Position numbers and translations under genes: made by a program. 64,000 nt of DNA from positions 2,818,501-2,882,500 of the forward strand of contig LR746279.1 in the NCBI GenBank assembly GCA_902729315.2. Reading direction: 5' to 3'. Under the pieces are notes generated by a model. The model searched no databases and had not been told where the DNA came from. It saw only the letters and a program-made list of their open reading frames with translations. Of the stretch, positions 23,733 through 36,710 are shown piece after piece. The number at the start of each line of letters is the position of its first letter. Within the stretch, counting starts at the first letter, position 1. Source of the stretch: Spirodela intermedia. Taxonomy: Eukaryota > Streptophyta > Magnoliopsida > Alismatales > Araceae.

Positions 23733-26700
23733 GATGAAGTTATGTAGTAAATGCAAGGAAAAAGGACATTTGAAGATAGATTGTACATATGATGAAGAGG
23801 GACAAGAGGTTGAAGAAAAAATGGGCTTTGGTCACTGCACAAATTAATAAAGATACCTCATCATCAGGTTAGGACAATCAAGGCAAGGAATAGTTATATC
23901 TAATTACTCATGTAGACAAGGTACACAACATTGAAGCAAATTCAGAATTTTCAATTAATGATATGCATGATTTCATGGATGAACTGCTTGCTGCATATAA
24001 GAATAGTGGGTATGAATTGAAATCATAATTAAAAGTTATGAATATACTTTAAAAAACCAAATGCTGAACTTAACACCAAAATTTGACAAGCTCAATGGTA
24101 GAAAAATATGTTTGGAAAAGTTTGCAAATAGTGGAAAGTTAATTTAATTTATAAAATTATCCAAAAAATGGAACTAAAAAGAATAAAAATTGTAAAGAAC
24201 AATTTTAGAAGTCAACCCAATAAGCAATTTTTCTTGCAACACAAAAGCATATACTCAAGTAATGATAAAATAGTAAGAGGTTCTCACAAAAACTAGACTC
24301 AAGGACACTTGACTACTCTTATCAAAATCTTAATTAAATACATTAGGTGGATCTCTAATATGCAAAAGTGTCATGGTACCTATATAGTGGGTGTCTATGA
24401 CACAACCACAAAAAGTGATGGCTCACCTATTCTTTCAAAATGGATGCAGAAAAGTCACATTGGCAACAAGAAAAGAAAAAGGTAGAAATATCATCTTAGT
24501 CTCATACCCATTGAAAGTATCATTTGACTGGATGGATTATCCTAGAATTTTATTAACATTGGTCGATAGTGTGAGAATATAATGAACATTGAATTTAAAA
24601 GTGATTTTGAGTCATATCAAAGTTTACATTCTAATGATCATAGTTTCACTACTTATAAGTAACAAAATATTTATATCATACATCTTCTTAATTTGATAAA
24701 TTCTAATGGTTGGTTAGTGACAAAGAATCAACTAAATGGTATGCATTTTTAGCATAGACATGTAGAATGTGACATGATAGATAAACTTTGGAAACTAAGT
24801 ATGGATGATTATCCAATATTGACATTAAAGAAGAACATGATTTTAACCAATGTATTTGAGAAGAAATAATTAATAATTCAAACCTAAATATTTCATCCCA
24901 ACATCTAGGCCTTTAGCAAGTATCCATGTTGATTTATTTGGACCTTCAAAGTCAAGTCTTGGAGGGAAGACATGATTTTGTAATATTAGACTACTCTAGA
25001 GCTACTTAGGTTTACTTTCTAGCACATAAAGATGAAAAATCTTAAATTGTTTGTGAAATTCTGGAAGAAGATTCAAAATGGAGGGGATTTTAAGGTCAAG
25101 AGAATAAAATTTGATCATAGAGAGGAGTCTGAGAACCTTAAGTATGCTAAATTGTGTGATGATAATGTATAATTACACAAGTTCTCTCCTCCAAAAATTC
25201 CTCAACAAAATGTTGTTAAAAGGAAAAATGAAATCTTAATGTACATATCTTGAACTATGTTTGCTGATCTTAATCTAATCCAAATATTTTTTGGTAGAAG
25301 TAATCAATAAAATCTGATTAGATTCATTCCTAAAAAAATCATATGAGCTACTTAAAGGAAGAAAACAAAATATCAACTACTTCAGAATATATGGATGTAA
25401 AAGAAGTGATGAGGAAATATTTTAAAATTTTAAAAATAAGTGATTAAGTAAATACAAAGTAAGAAATTGAAATTTTTGACTCAAAAAGTGATGAAGATAT
25501 TTCTTTGGGCTATTCAAATGACTCAAAAGCTTATCAAGTGTATAATGAAATAAATATAGTTGTTGAAGAATCAATTCATGTGAAGTCCAACAAAAAATGG
25601 CAAAACAAAAGTTGCTTTGAATGATGTAGACGTACTAGAATCAAACTTTTAGAATATCTCTCTAAAGAATGACAGTGAAGTCAATGAAGTCACCAAAAAA
25701 TCAACATTACTAAAGGAATAAAAGGTCATAAGAAAGTTCATTGGAGAAGTTTATGAAGGAATTCAAACTAAATTATCATTTAATTTCAAAAAAATACAAA
25801 GAAGAGGCATTAAAGTTAAGAATTGGGTGTCATGCATGCATAATGAGTTAAATCAATTTGAAAAAAGTGAACTTTGGACTTTAGTATTATTTGAAAAACA
25901 TCAGCTTGCAATTGAAACTAAATGAAATTTCAAAATATGTAAAATGAATAATGGAAAGCTATTAGGAATAAGATTTGATTAATTGCTTTGATATACATTA
26001 GAACTAAAAAATTGATTATGATGAAACACATGAGCCAATGGGTAAATTATATATCATTTGATCACTTCTAACTTACGCATGTCCCAAAAAGTGTAAAAAG
26101 TGTCTTTCAAATAGATGTAAAAAATGTCTTCTCAGAATGTAGTAATTGTCAAAGGTAATTTGTCTATCAACCAAAAATTTTGACATTCAAACTTCACAAA
26201 TCATGTGTTTAACCTAAAAAAATCACTCTTCAAATATAAAATGATCCCTAAGAATTTGGTATGATAAATTAAACATATTATTTATTCAAAATGATTTCAC
26301 TTTTTTAAAAATATTAAAAATATGATATATTTATTTAAATTTACGTTGATGACATGATATTTTGGTGAATTAATAAAAATCTATGCATTCAATTTTCTAA
26401 AATCATGAAATAAGAATTTGAGGTAAGCATTATGAGGGAACTAGTTTCTTACTTGAACTTTAGACCAAATAAATCTATTATAGAAAAATTATTTGTGAAA
26501 ATACATTAATGATCTATTCAATAGATATGATGTGACTGGTGGTAAACATAAAAGAGACCAAATTATTATTCTCAAATGCAAAGTGGACTCAAGTGAACTA
26601 GAAAAATTAGTCAATCAAAAATTTTATGGACAAATGAATATATTGTTTTTATGCTTGAAGACAAGTAGACTATATTATGTTATACTTTTATGTGGTTCCT

Positions 26701-26745
26701 TGCTCATTATGAGTATAAAAGCTTTTCTTTCCAAGTAAGTCAACT
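23733..26745 (+). mobile_element. Decayed Ty1/copia retrotransposon, gag to RT order, plus strand
   Basis: Fragments of a copia polyprotein occur in the expected order on the plus strand. A CCHC zinc knuckle of spacing C-x2-C-x4-H-x4-C lies at 23743-23784 (CSKCKEKGHLKIDC). An integrase-like piece near 24.93-25.1 kb reads GPSKSSLGGK, then, past a frame break, LDYSRAT and VYFLAHKDE. An RT N-terminus-like piece (ELWTLV) lies near 25.87 kb. The RT active site IYVDDMIF lies at 26339-26362. Every part is broken by stops and frameshifts, so the element is long dead. LTRs were not identified, so the outer limits are approximate. Confidence 0.75.
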
Positions 26746-27869
26746 CTCTTCTTGAAGCTATAAATAGACATAAGATTTTATAAAATTATTTTGTCAATAT
26801 TTTTTATAAGCACTCAACATAAGCTTCATACATAAAATAATCATTTGATGTTCATATACATTTTTTCAACATCAAAACTAGCAAGACTCCAAAAGCCAAT
26901 AAGGGAAAGAGAACTTACATCAAGCAGCCACTAAATATCTATGTTGTGCTGGATTTTCACCCTTATATCACCTTTTGTGTCTACTATATATTGTTTTTCT
27001 CTCCTTAATGTTTTTGCAAAGGTCGTGAAGGATCCAAAGCGGTAACATGCAATGTCTGAAACAATGGGGCCCCATAAATAAATTCATATCGAGAAGCTTG
27101 TTGGATATAAATGATTATTTGCTATTAAGTATTAAGCAAAGAAACATATGGAAAGATTTAATGTAAATAAGTGGCGAAGGGATTTTTGTAAAACAATAAT
27201 ACATGACAACTTTTTCTCTTGTGGAAAAACTCTTGTGTGACATAAGTTATAATTAGCTACTCAATTTCAATAGAATCTCTATCACCTTGATGCAAAAAGT
27301 TTCTTTATTAAGAGAAACTTTCAAGAAGTACATGTGTAGAATCCTTCCCCATGCATACAATATCTATGATAAAATATGTAGGCTGATGAAAGTCATATAT
27401 GATGCAAAGCAATCTATACCAACATTATTTGATAACTTAAAAAAATTCATCATTACTTAGAATATAAAAAAGTGGTGCAAATGATCACCTAATTTAAAAA
27501 ATGAAAAATACTTTTTTCTATTTTAATTGGTTACGGTAATGAAATGATGATTATAGGTGATGATGACATGTGGATTTAATTTTCTAAGATCAAACAACTT
27601 CAGTGCAAAAAAGTTGTAATTCCTATTGAATTGAATGATGAGTTGTTATGTGTTTGATTCCATATCACATCATATTATCTAGAGGGGAAGGGGTAAATTA
27701 GTTTTTCACTAATTGTTTTTTGACAATCATGATCTAGAAGGTGATGCAACATACTTTACTCTTCAAGTACATCCTTGGATTATGCAATCTTTAGTAAAAC
27801 ATACAAAAATAAAAATTTAATATCTTTCACTGAATTCAATAGTTCTAATTAATTTATGATATTACCAAA
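26746..27869. other. AT-rich intergenic, nothing recognised
   Basis: Follows the copia remnant and may include its 3' part or LTR, but I saw no polypurine tract or repeated end. No coding frames of note. Confidence 0.5.
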
Positions 27870-28155
27870 TAATCATCTTCTATATTCAATCCTCTAAGGG
27901 CTAAACTAGAGGAAAACCCATTCTTATCTTTTATATTAATAGATCTAGGGGAAAAAACTAGAGGATCATCTCTCCTCTTTTTATAATTCACACATTTAGG
28001 AGGTCAATAATATGATGACATTTTATCTTTTCAAAATTCATGATTCTAAGAGGACAAATAAATCACCTCTGATCTCTTCTATATTCACAATTCTACATTG
28101 TCAAACATAATAATACCTCTCTTATCTTCCAAATTTATGACTCTAGATAACCATT
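27870..28155. repeat. Degenerate ~50-bp tandem repeat
   Basis: About five to six diverged copies of a block built around TATCTTyTATATTcA, then TCTAgGAGG or a near variant, then a run of A and an ACCTCTCT-like end. Spacing varies from roughly 45 to 55 bases. Confidence 0.5.
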
Positions 28156-28203
28156 AGGAATAGCAAATTAACAGTTCTACTTGTGCCATTATGTGATCAT
28201 TCA

Positions 28204-28351
28204 GTGAGCCTCACCTAGCCATTCCTTGAGTGTCCTCACCCAGCCATCATATGAGCATCCACATCTGGCCATCTCATGAGCATCCTCACTTAACATTTCC
28301 ATGAGCATTCTCATCTTAGTCATTTGACAAACGTTCTCACATTGGTGCTAC
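28204..28351. repeat. 25-bp tandem repeat, about five to six copies
   Basis: Copies start at 28204 (short by two bases), 28227, 28252, 28277, 28302 and 28327. The consensus begins TGAGCATCCTCACyTrGCCAT. From 28227 on, spacing is exactly 25 bases although the copies differ by several substitutions. 25 is not a multiple of three and no frame stays open, so it is not a protein repeat. Confidence 0.8.
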
Positions 28352-31300
28352 TCTACATTTTACATGCATAATCTCTGCACTCTACAAGGGGACTCTTTAG
28401 GTCTAGGATTATTAATTTCTGAACAAACACAATTGTGTTACACATGGGTGCTCCCTATGCCCAAAGTTGTTAAGAACCAAAATAGTGCATGATACTTGCA
28501 TCTCTACACTTTGGTATTACACTTTTTACTACGGCTCTTTGTCATACCATAGTAAGAAACCTTGTATGTCATTTCTCATTTATCTCATTTGAGCTATGAT
28601 TTCATTTGTCATAAATTTCAATGATAAGCAAAAAACAAAATAAAATATGATAACTTGGCTTCCAAGATCTAGTCAATCAAACTTCTAAGATCCAATCTCT
28701 CTCTCTCATATTAAGGCAATATAGATCAAGTCGATCATCAATCTCTTTTACTATTCTTCAAATAACAATTGACCTTCAATCATCTTCTCTGTTTGTCTAA
28801 TAACATCTAATCTTTTATTCTAAATATTTCTAAGGATAGCCTTTTTATAGCTTGTCTCATTTCTTATACCTATAAGAACAGACGAACAAGTTTCTTATTT
28901 TTAAGAGAGGAAAATAGGAGAGAGCTACTAAGAAAAATACACCATTCATTGGAATGGAAAAATTCGGTACGAATTCAAACCCTTTAATTGGGCTACACAT
29001 AGAATACTACCCTTTGAAATTCGCTAAAAGACAACGTAAATTGTAGCCTCACATTCCTTTAATATTGGGAATATGTACGTAGCATGTATACCTCTATTAA
29101 GATATTTTAGTTCGTTGAGCCCATGTTAGATATAAGTCATCCTTCAACAATATATATCTTGAAAAATATTCTGAAAATTTTGTAGATGTTTCATCTAGAA
29201 TTTCTTCTAAGAATATGCTCCACCTTCTCAACAAGTTGAAACCTAAGTTAATTGTAAGCAATGTTTGAATTTTTCAAATGTGTTAAGGTTGGTGAAATAT
29301 CTGTAGCATTATCTATAGTTTGAATTTTTTATAATAAGATGTCCTATATTTGAAGTCTTGATTTCTAATTATCTAACCCCATACAAAAGTAAACAGATAA
29401 CTAATAATAGATATTTGATTATCTAAATCACAACAAAATTTATATTTACAAAGTCTTCAACTCATATTAATTTTTGCCTTTGAAATCTAATTTAATATTA
29501 GTAGAAACCTTGAGATATGTTTAAATTCATTTTACTACTTTCTGATAGGCTCTTTCTAAATTAGTAGAAAATTTACTCATTGCACTCGTGACATAAACAA
29601 TATCTAGTCCAAATTATGACATAAATCAAGGTACCTATATTATTTACATGATTTATGTTCTTCATCCATCTTAGGTTTACACTCTTATTTGTCAGTGACG
29701 TGACTTAATTATTATTTATTAAATCACACATTTAAAATTTATAAAACTATTTTTCTTAATTTTTAGATACTTAAAATATTTTAGAATAAATATTTCAATT
29801 ATAATTTAAGAAAGAGTTCTAAAATAATCATAATTTTCTAAGGATATAAGATAATATCAAGTAAAATTTTAGAAATTTTCTCAAAGAATATGATTTTTTT
29901 ATAAATTTTAGACTAAAAGTTATGATGAATTTGATTTAGAAATTAAATGTCTTCGTGATACAACTAAATTCATATAAATAATATTTGTAAAACCTCATTC
30001 TTCTATTTAGGATAAGTAAGGGTCGATTCTTAGGGAGCAAGGATAATAAGAGTAAGAATTTACTTATTTTATTTATTATATATATAGATATACTTGAGAT
30101 TATAAAAGATAGAATTAAATCTAAAAAATATGGAGATAAGAGAAATAAAAAGTTTGACAAAGTGAAGAGAATGAATCTAACATAATGAAATGATAGAATA
30201 AATAGTAAAATTAGTTCAAACTAAAAGTTAATTTATCTATGAAGAAGATAATAAAGACTTCCCAAATTTAGATCTTGCATAGACTTCATTTTATACTAGT
30301 CTTAGGCCTAGTGGTGCTTGATCCATAATAATCTTGATGTGCTCCATGTAGTCTCTTCTCCACCACAATCTTGGGCACAAAAATGTCGTTGAATGGGCTT
30401 TGATTTTTTTATTTTTTTCTTTGACTAACCACTACTAGAGAGGGAGCCAAAAAGCACCCTCCAAGAGAAAGGCGAAATGTTTTAATCTTCTTGAGAATTA
30501 GGCCCCTTTAGTAGATAGTTATGACTAATAATTGACTCTTTTAGTAGACGACCTAGATTTTTTGATGAGGGTAGTGCCTTAATCTTTCTCTTAATCTCAT
30601 CTTAATGTACTTTAAGATGAGCAACCTAGATCTCATCTCTTGATAACCCTTTTAGGTCTAAATAGGCTAGGCCAAAGTGACGCTCTCTCTTAGGCTCATA
30701 AATATATTAAGCAAGTCATTTTCATAAGACTTGGGCTCTTCATTGGGTTGAAGATTTGGGCTTCTTTCATTACTTTCATCTTATAATAAGAGCTCACCTA
30801 AGTCCTTACAATCAAATAATTATCAAGAAATATGAGAGAATTATCACTTGACTTTATAAAAGTCAAGTAGAGTTAGTCTCATAATATAAATATAATAAAT
30901 AAAATAATATATATTAGGACTTAAATGATAAAATATTATGAATGTTATTATGAATCAGTAACACATATAATTATATTATCTACCTATTAATTAGCATCTA
31001 TATATATTAGATATTAATATATAGATGTAATTACTAATTTATAATTATCAAGTTTATAAAAAAAATATTTAATCATTAGAGAAAAAGAAAAATTTCATGT
31101 GTTGATGTCAACACGTAAAAAATGATGATTTAAATGAAAATATTATACTGAGTGATTATGGGTGGGTAACAATTATTAATGATTGAATTGATAAAATTGA
31201 GGTTTATAAATTTTAAATAAATCATAATAGAATAAAAAGGATTATTGAAAATTAAATTCAAATAAGTTATAATTAACCAAAAGATTCAGTGAGTTTTAAA

Positions 31301-32639
31301 ATAAAAAAATAGAGTTCCGGCATTATGGTAGCAATTGTTAGAATATTAAGTGATTGAAAGATTTTGAGGGTGACTGTGGCGTCAAAGGCTCTCTTTAGAT
31401 GAGTTTAGTCATAGTCATTCTTCATATTCATATTCAAAGTTCAAAGGGTGAAGGTAAGTGATGGTGATGCATCTCTTGTAGTTGTCACCTGATTGAGCTA
31501 ATGTTTGACAAAGGTAGGTCTTCAATGACTATCACTCATTTGAGTTGAGCTTGATATAGGTGGAGTATATATTAGGGAGCTTCATCCATAGGTTTGTGTA
31601 ACAAAAAGATGCTCTTTATCACATTCAAAACATTTTGAAGAGATCACAAAAAATCTCTTGGTAGATCACCTTGTTTTCGATGACAATGCATTCATTGATC
31701 AACCAAGATGATTTACTAAATGAATTCATAAAAAAAAATTCTAGAATCTTTCATTTCTTGTTAACGATGATTCATGATTGTTGTTGATGATCAAGCACTT
31801 CCAACAACTTGATCATTGACCAATGTTTTGCAAGAAAATTGTGAAGCTAAAATAAATAAAAGTTGTCAATTTTTGTATTGGTGAGATTTGAAGTTTCATC
31901 AATCATCTAAGTGCATGAGAGATAATTAACTAATTACTACAATACCCTTGAAATAGTAAGCTCATGACTACATTTACTTCTCATAACATGGGGTTTCTTT
32001 GGTATTATTTGTTGATGTGTTCTAACCCTATTTAAGTCCCATATTAGTTTTATCTAGATTTGAGACAAATATAAGTCTCTACCCCCTTCTTCTTCAAGTT
32101 TCTTCTCCTAAAATCATAATGGTCATGACCACCCTTTGGGGAGTGGGCCCCACAAATCAAGTGGTCCCCCTCCACATACACATATATGAACATTCCTTGC
32201 CCCATGTTTGGTTGACCCCTAGTGACATGGAAGGGGAGTGGCATACACATGTTTCTGCATGAGTTTCTTAGCCACTCAAGTGCAACTCATGGCTCTCTCG
32301 ATTTTGCTTCCCACTTGTGAGCAACACTCTCTGAGTCAATATTGAATGCCGGTCAGTTAAAAAATCTCCCCTTTTTTATACTTTTTATAGACATGAATCT
32401 AAACATCATATAAGATCATATGATTAACTAAAAATTCACATTGTTCACATAAAAACCCATTTTTCTTAATAAACACAAATATAACATTATTTTTCATGAG
32501 TTAATATCATTAGAAAATTATATGGTTAATATCATCAATACCAAATAATCCAACTAACTTTTTGATATCTTTCCTGATATCTATAGTTTTCTATTCATCT
32601 CAAAGATCTTTATGAATTTTCAGCTTACTATCTTCTTAG
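28352..32639. other. AT-rich gene desert
   Basis: No gene recognised. 30.0-30.8 kb contains phrases such as GGGTCGATTCTTAGGGAG that resemble sequence often seen at the ends of plant LTR elements, but no pair of repeats was found. The longest frames are under 80 codons and have no family resemblance. Confidence 0.5.
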
Positions 32640-33830
32640 TTGAGTCAATATCCTTCATCTCAATTCTTTAATAAATATTTCAATTTCACAATATATTTCA
32701 TAAGTTTTGTAATAATCAGCATATCATCCATTTCAAGTATGAAACAAATTTGAGATCCATCTTCAAGTTATTTAATGTAATTATAATAATGATACTTACT
32801 TAGGTGTAGTAAATTCCCATTCACAAATTAATCAAACTTTTGATACCATTGCTTGAAGATTCCTTACAATCATTATGCAATTTCTTCAATCTTCAAATGT
32901 ATGTTTTCAATCTAGTTTTGTAAATCACCATTCATGGTGTTTTATACAGATATTTTCCTTCAAATTTTCATGGAGAAATGCAATATTCACATGAATTTTC
33001 AACTTCAAGTTTTCTTTTACAAAGGATAACACTATTTTTGTTGTTATATGCTTCGCCATCAAAGATAATATTTTATTTTGATCAATTGAGGTCTCTTGTA
33101 TCTTTTTTCTATGATTGAGCCTTTAAATTTTATTTTTCCTTATTTGTAGTTCCTTTCTTTTTCAATATTGATTTGGATTTTTATCTTCTTCTCCTTAGGA
33201 TGTTCAACTAGATGATAGGTTTTACCTTTTACATAAATATTTTGTTTCTTTTATCATTGACTTCATCCATTGATCTTTAGCATAGTAATTAATTGCTTCA
33301 TGAAAAGATGTAGGTTCTCCTTCACATGCAATCAAGACAAGACAAAATAATCTTAAAAATACTTTATTGTTTTTTGATGGTGTGTCTTACCCTTCTAGTC
33401 ACTTCAATTTTAATTGAAAAATTGAGCTTCTCTTTAATCTCCAACTGAATAATTTTATTATTAGAATTATCATTCTCTAGCTATAGTAATGATTCTTCAT
33501 CAAAATACATTAACATATAATTTCATCCAAAATTGCACTTCAACTAACATCTTTTTTATTTTTTGGATCCCAAAACTTATACATTTTTCACTCCCATCTG
33601 CATAACCAAAGAATATATACTGATGAAGTTTTGAGCTTTCATCATTGAAAATATGGGCATACCCAACACATCCAACAAATTTTAATAGTTGACTTATGTA
33701 CTAACTCATGCTTCCTCAACATCTCTCCCATCATAAATAATATTAGGTAATCTATTAATCACATAATATGTCATATTATTTTTAGATCTACATGAGTTTT
33801 TAACAACTAATCAAATTCTAGCGAGAGACC
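32640..33830 (-). mobile_element. Decayed Ty1/copia integrase-RT fragment, minus strand
   Basis: On the minus strand, copia pol pieces run in order from high to low coordinates. About 33.78-33.66 kb: INRLPNIIYDGRD. 33.62-33.55 kb: FFGYADGSEKCISFG, the integrase C-terminal 'GY' segment. 33.32-33.27 kb: GEPTSFHEAIN, then AKDQWMK, the start of RT. About 32.98 kb: VNIAFLHENLKENICIK, the counterpart of the RT 'TAFLHG' segment. 32731-32720: MDDM with LIITK following, in place of the YVDDM active site. Stops and frameshifts break it throughout. It opposes the plus-strand copia remnant at 23.7-26.7 kb and so is a separate insertion. Confidence 0.75.
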
Positions 33831-35199
33831 AAAATGACATATCCATGACATGAATTGAATATTCTCAAGGAAAAATTAATATGTATATCATTTATCACTT
33901 AACATTAGTATTTGAAGCATATTGGTTCTTGATAATTTGTTTCAAATCCAATAACATAAAGAAGCATTCTTGATAGGCTATGATATAGATAAAACAAATT
34001 TGAAAATAATGATTTAAGTTTGACAGTAATTCAACATTCAACCATATTCAAATCTCCTTAATGGAGATAAAATCCTCATGTTAAATTCTCAATTAACATT
34101 CTCAGCATTCATAAGTACAAATCTGATCATTCAAATGCTTAATTGTGAATTATGATTTATCATTGTCAAATACTCAAGATATTATATCTATTAAGGAGAG
34201 CTAGCTATGTTTATTTACTCAAGACACTATTACCATACTAAACACATGAATATTTGTTATTACAAGGATGTAATAAATTAAGTAAACTTTCATATCCATG
34301 TTTTGCATTGCATTGTTTCATTCATACTGATATCTTTGTCATCATTTCTGAACCATAATATATTCTGCAAACATGATCATCTAATCCAATAGTATGTATT
34401 ATGAGCATTTCATGCACATATGTATACTTAATTTATACGTTTGTCAGTCCTTAAGCATGATCATTCTTGTAAAGTTCTCTTTTACTCATTATTATGTATA
34501 TTATTGATTGTGTTCAAGATTTATGCCTCATAAGCATATAAGATATGCATAATTCGATATCTAATTCAAACATATTTGTCATCATCAAAATATTACTAAT
34601 GTGAGACTTCAATAGATACATGTGTGTTGCCACCTATAGATACATGTGTAGATAGTATTCTACTAAAATATTCAATAAATGACACAAATATTTTTGGAGC
34701 ACATATAATCCTCTAACATTTTCAAAAATTACAAGAATATTCAAGTTAGCTTGTAATAGAAAATTACTACTTTGCTCAATCTTGACATTATCTACTTCAA
34801 GACTATCATTAATAGCAAACATTAATGTCATAAAATTTATAAAACACTTCTTACTTATGTTATGATTATCATTAAACTATGGAGAGGTCCTAAGCTCATC
34901 AATGTAGATAAGAAGCTACACCTCCTCTAACATTATCAATGGAATATATAGTTAGTAAAATTTTATATTTCACTTTGATTTCACATTACACTACTTATGT
35001 TGTTAGTTTTGATGGTAAATTTTTTGACATATAAAGGTTGTAGGTTATATTCTATTGTACCTTAAATCAAATTCATAGAAAAACATATTATACTCCAAGT
35101 TTCAACATGTATGCATTAAGAGTTGTACAGATGTAGACAAGGATAGTTCTCATCATGATTTAATATCTATTACAAGTTAATTTGTGAAATAGAAAAAAA
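33831..35199. other. AT-rich intergenic between copia remnants
   Basis: No gene recognised. It may contain further unrecognised parts of the neighbouring copia elements. Confidence 0.5.
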
Positions 35200-35555
35200 T
35201 ATTACATGATCAAGAACTTAAGCAAAAAATACAGTTGTGTAGTGTGTGACTAAATTGATTTGTGTTTGACTGCTCATTCAAGACATAAGATCCCACTTTA
35301 CTTTTCGTTGAAGCTCTACTCTGATGATAAAACAACTACAAATAGCACAAGTAGCCTATCCAGCATAATATAATCAAGCACTTTAAGGCTAACCAACACT
35401 TTATCAAGGAAAAATTGTATGAGTTCTACGTATTCTTTATGTTCATTTAGATAATCAACGTATTGATGTTTTCTCCAAAGGCTTCACATGTGCCCAGATA
35501 AAACCTATCTTACACAAGATGTGCATACATGAGACATGCTATGTTTGAGAGGGAG
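35200..35555 (+). mobile_element. Ty1/copia RNase H end plus polypurine tract, plus strand
   Basis: The plus strand reads KLYSDDKTTTN and, after a frame slip, HFIKEKLYEF and later VFSKGF, the typical end of copia RNase H (…DNKAA…HFIREK…DIFTKGL). It ends in a polypurine tract GAGAGGGAG at 35547-35555, followed at once by TGTTGAAC, a copia-type LTR start. This is the 3' end of a third, plus-strand element; its upstream pol was not seen next to it. Confidence 0.7.
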
Positions 35556-36000
35556 TGTTGAACTAATGAACACCATTTTTCTTTTAGAGTTAAATGAGCT
35601 CATTAGTGTCAAGGCCCACTAACCCATTCAGTTTTAGATCTATTTTTTGGCTTTGAAAAACCTATACAATTGAATCCACATATACACCATATGTGTATTT
35701 AAATGTCTAAGTCAAATTCCAATTATGAGCAAGAACAAATTATCTCCACCATTTGAACCAGGTTTGGGCAATCTCTCTTCATGTTGGCTTTCTCCTATTA
35801 TTTGATGATACTTCTCTTCTCACTCAACAGTTTCTCTTTCGGGCCTCATGTTTCCTCCTAGAAAATACCCTCCTTTTATGATGATTTCTTGTGATGCCTC
35901 TTACTGCCCAATGATGCCCTCCTCTTAGATAACATTTTTTCCTAATTTTCCATCTATCTTCCACTATTTATTGCTTCTCTCCAATAATTATCAATGAGAT
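35556..36000 (+). repeat. Probable 3' LTR of the plus-strand copia element (right end not defined)
   Basis: Starts TGTTGAACTAATG directly after the polypurine tract. The right-hand CA end and the matching 5' LTR were not found by eye, so the end coordinate is a guess. Confidence 0.4.
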
Positions 36001-36710
36001 GAAGCCCACTTGGCATGACATTAGGCCAAAGCCTTTAGGTTACCTATCAGATGAAATCTATTTGAAAAGATTTATTCCATTCTTATTGTTCATTAGGATG
36101 TTATAAGGTAGTAGAGGATTCACATAAGATTCTATATGCTCTGATTATTGTGTTGGATCATTAGACATGACGGCCATCTTGAATTAGTGAATGCTTGAAC
36201 AAATGTGTTCAACTATTAGACACAAAACCCACATAAGGTCAATTGAGCCATTAAGCACAAGATTTGCATTGAGACAATGGGTTCAAATGTTACTGATTGA
36301 GATGCCTAAGCATGAGACCCATTAGATTGACGAGCCCATTAATGAATGAGTTTGAATAAAATTTCCGAGGCTCACATTAAGTCAATTCAAGCAATGGTCA
36401 CAAGTTCCACATTAGATCATTGAGCTTCTTATCATTCTACTTAAGTCAGATTTATTAGTAAGATATCCAATAAATCAAGGAGCTTATCAAAAAACTGAGT
36501 TTGAAAACTAGGTGCAAGGCTTAATTAAGGTCAACTAGGCTGCTGCTATTATTAAGCCAGTAAGCGCATTATTTGACATAAGTTTGAGATCCAGTTGCAC
36601 ATAAGTTTGACCGATGGACACAATGTCAACATTAAATCTCTTGGAACATAAGTCTGACCAATGGACACAATGTCCATAGATTATCAATTATTTATTTATT
36701 TGTTTATGGG
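36001..36710. other. AT-rich intergenic with short duplications
   Basis: Contains two near-identical blocks reading ACATAAGTyTGACCrATGG at about 36601 and 36650 (49-bp spacing), and looser repeats of ACATTAAGTCAATT-like phrases. No coding sequence recognised. Confidence 0.5.
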
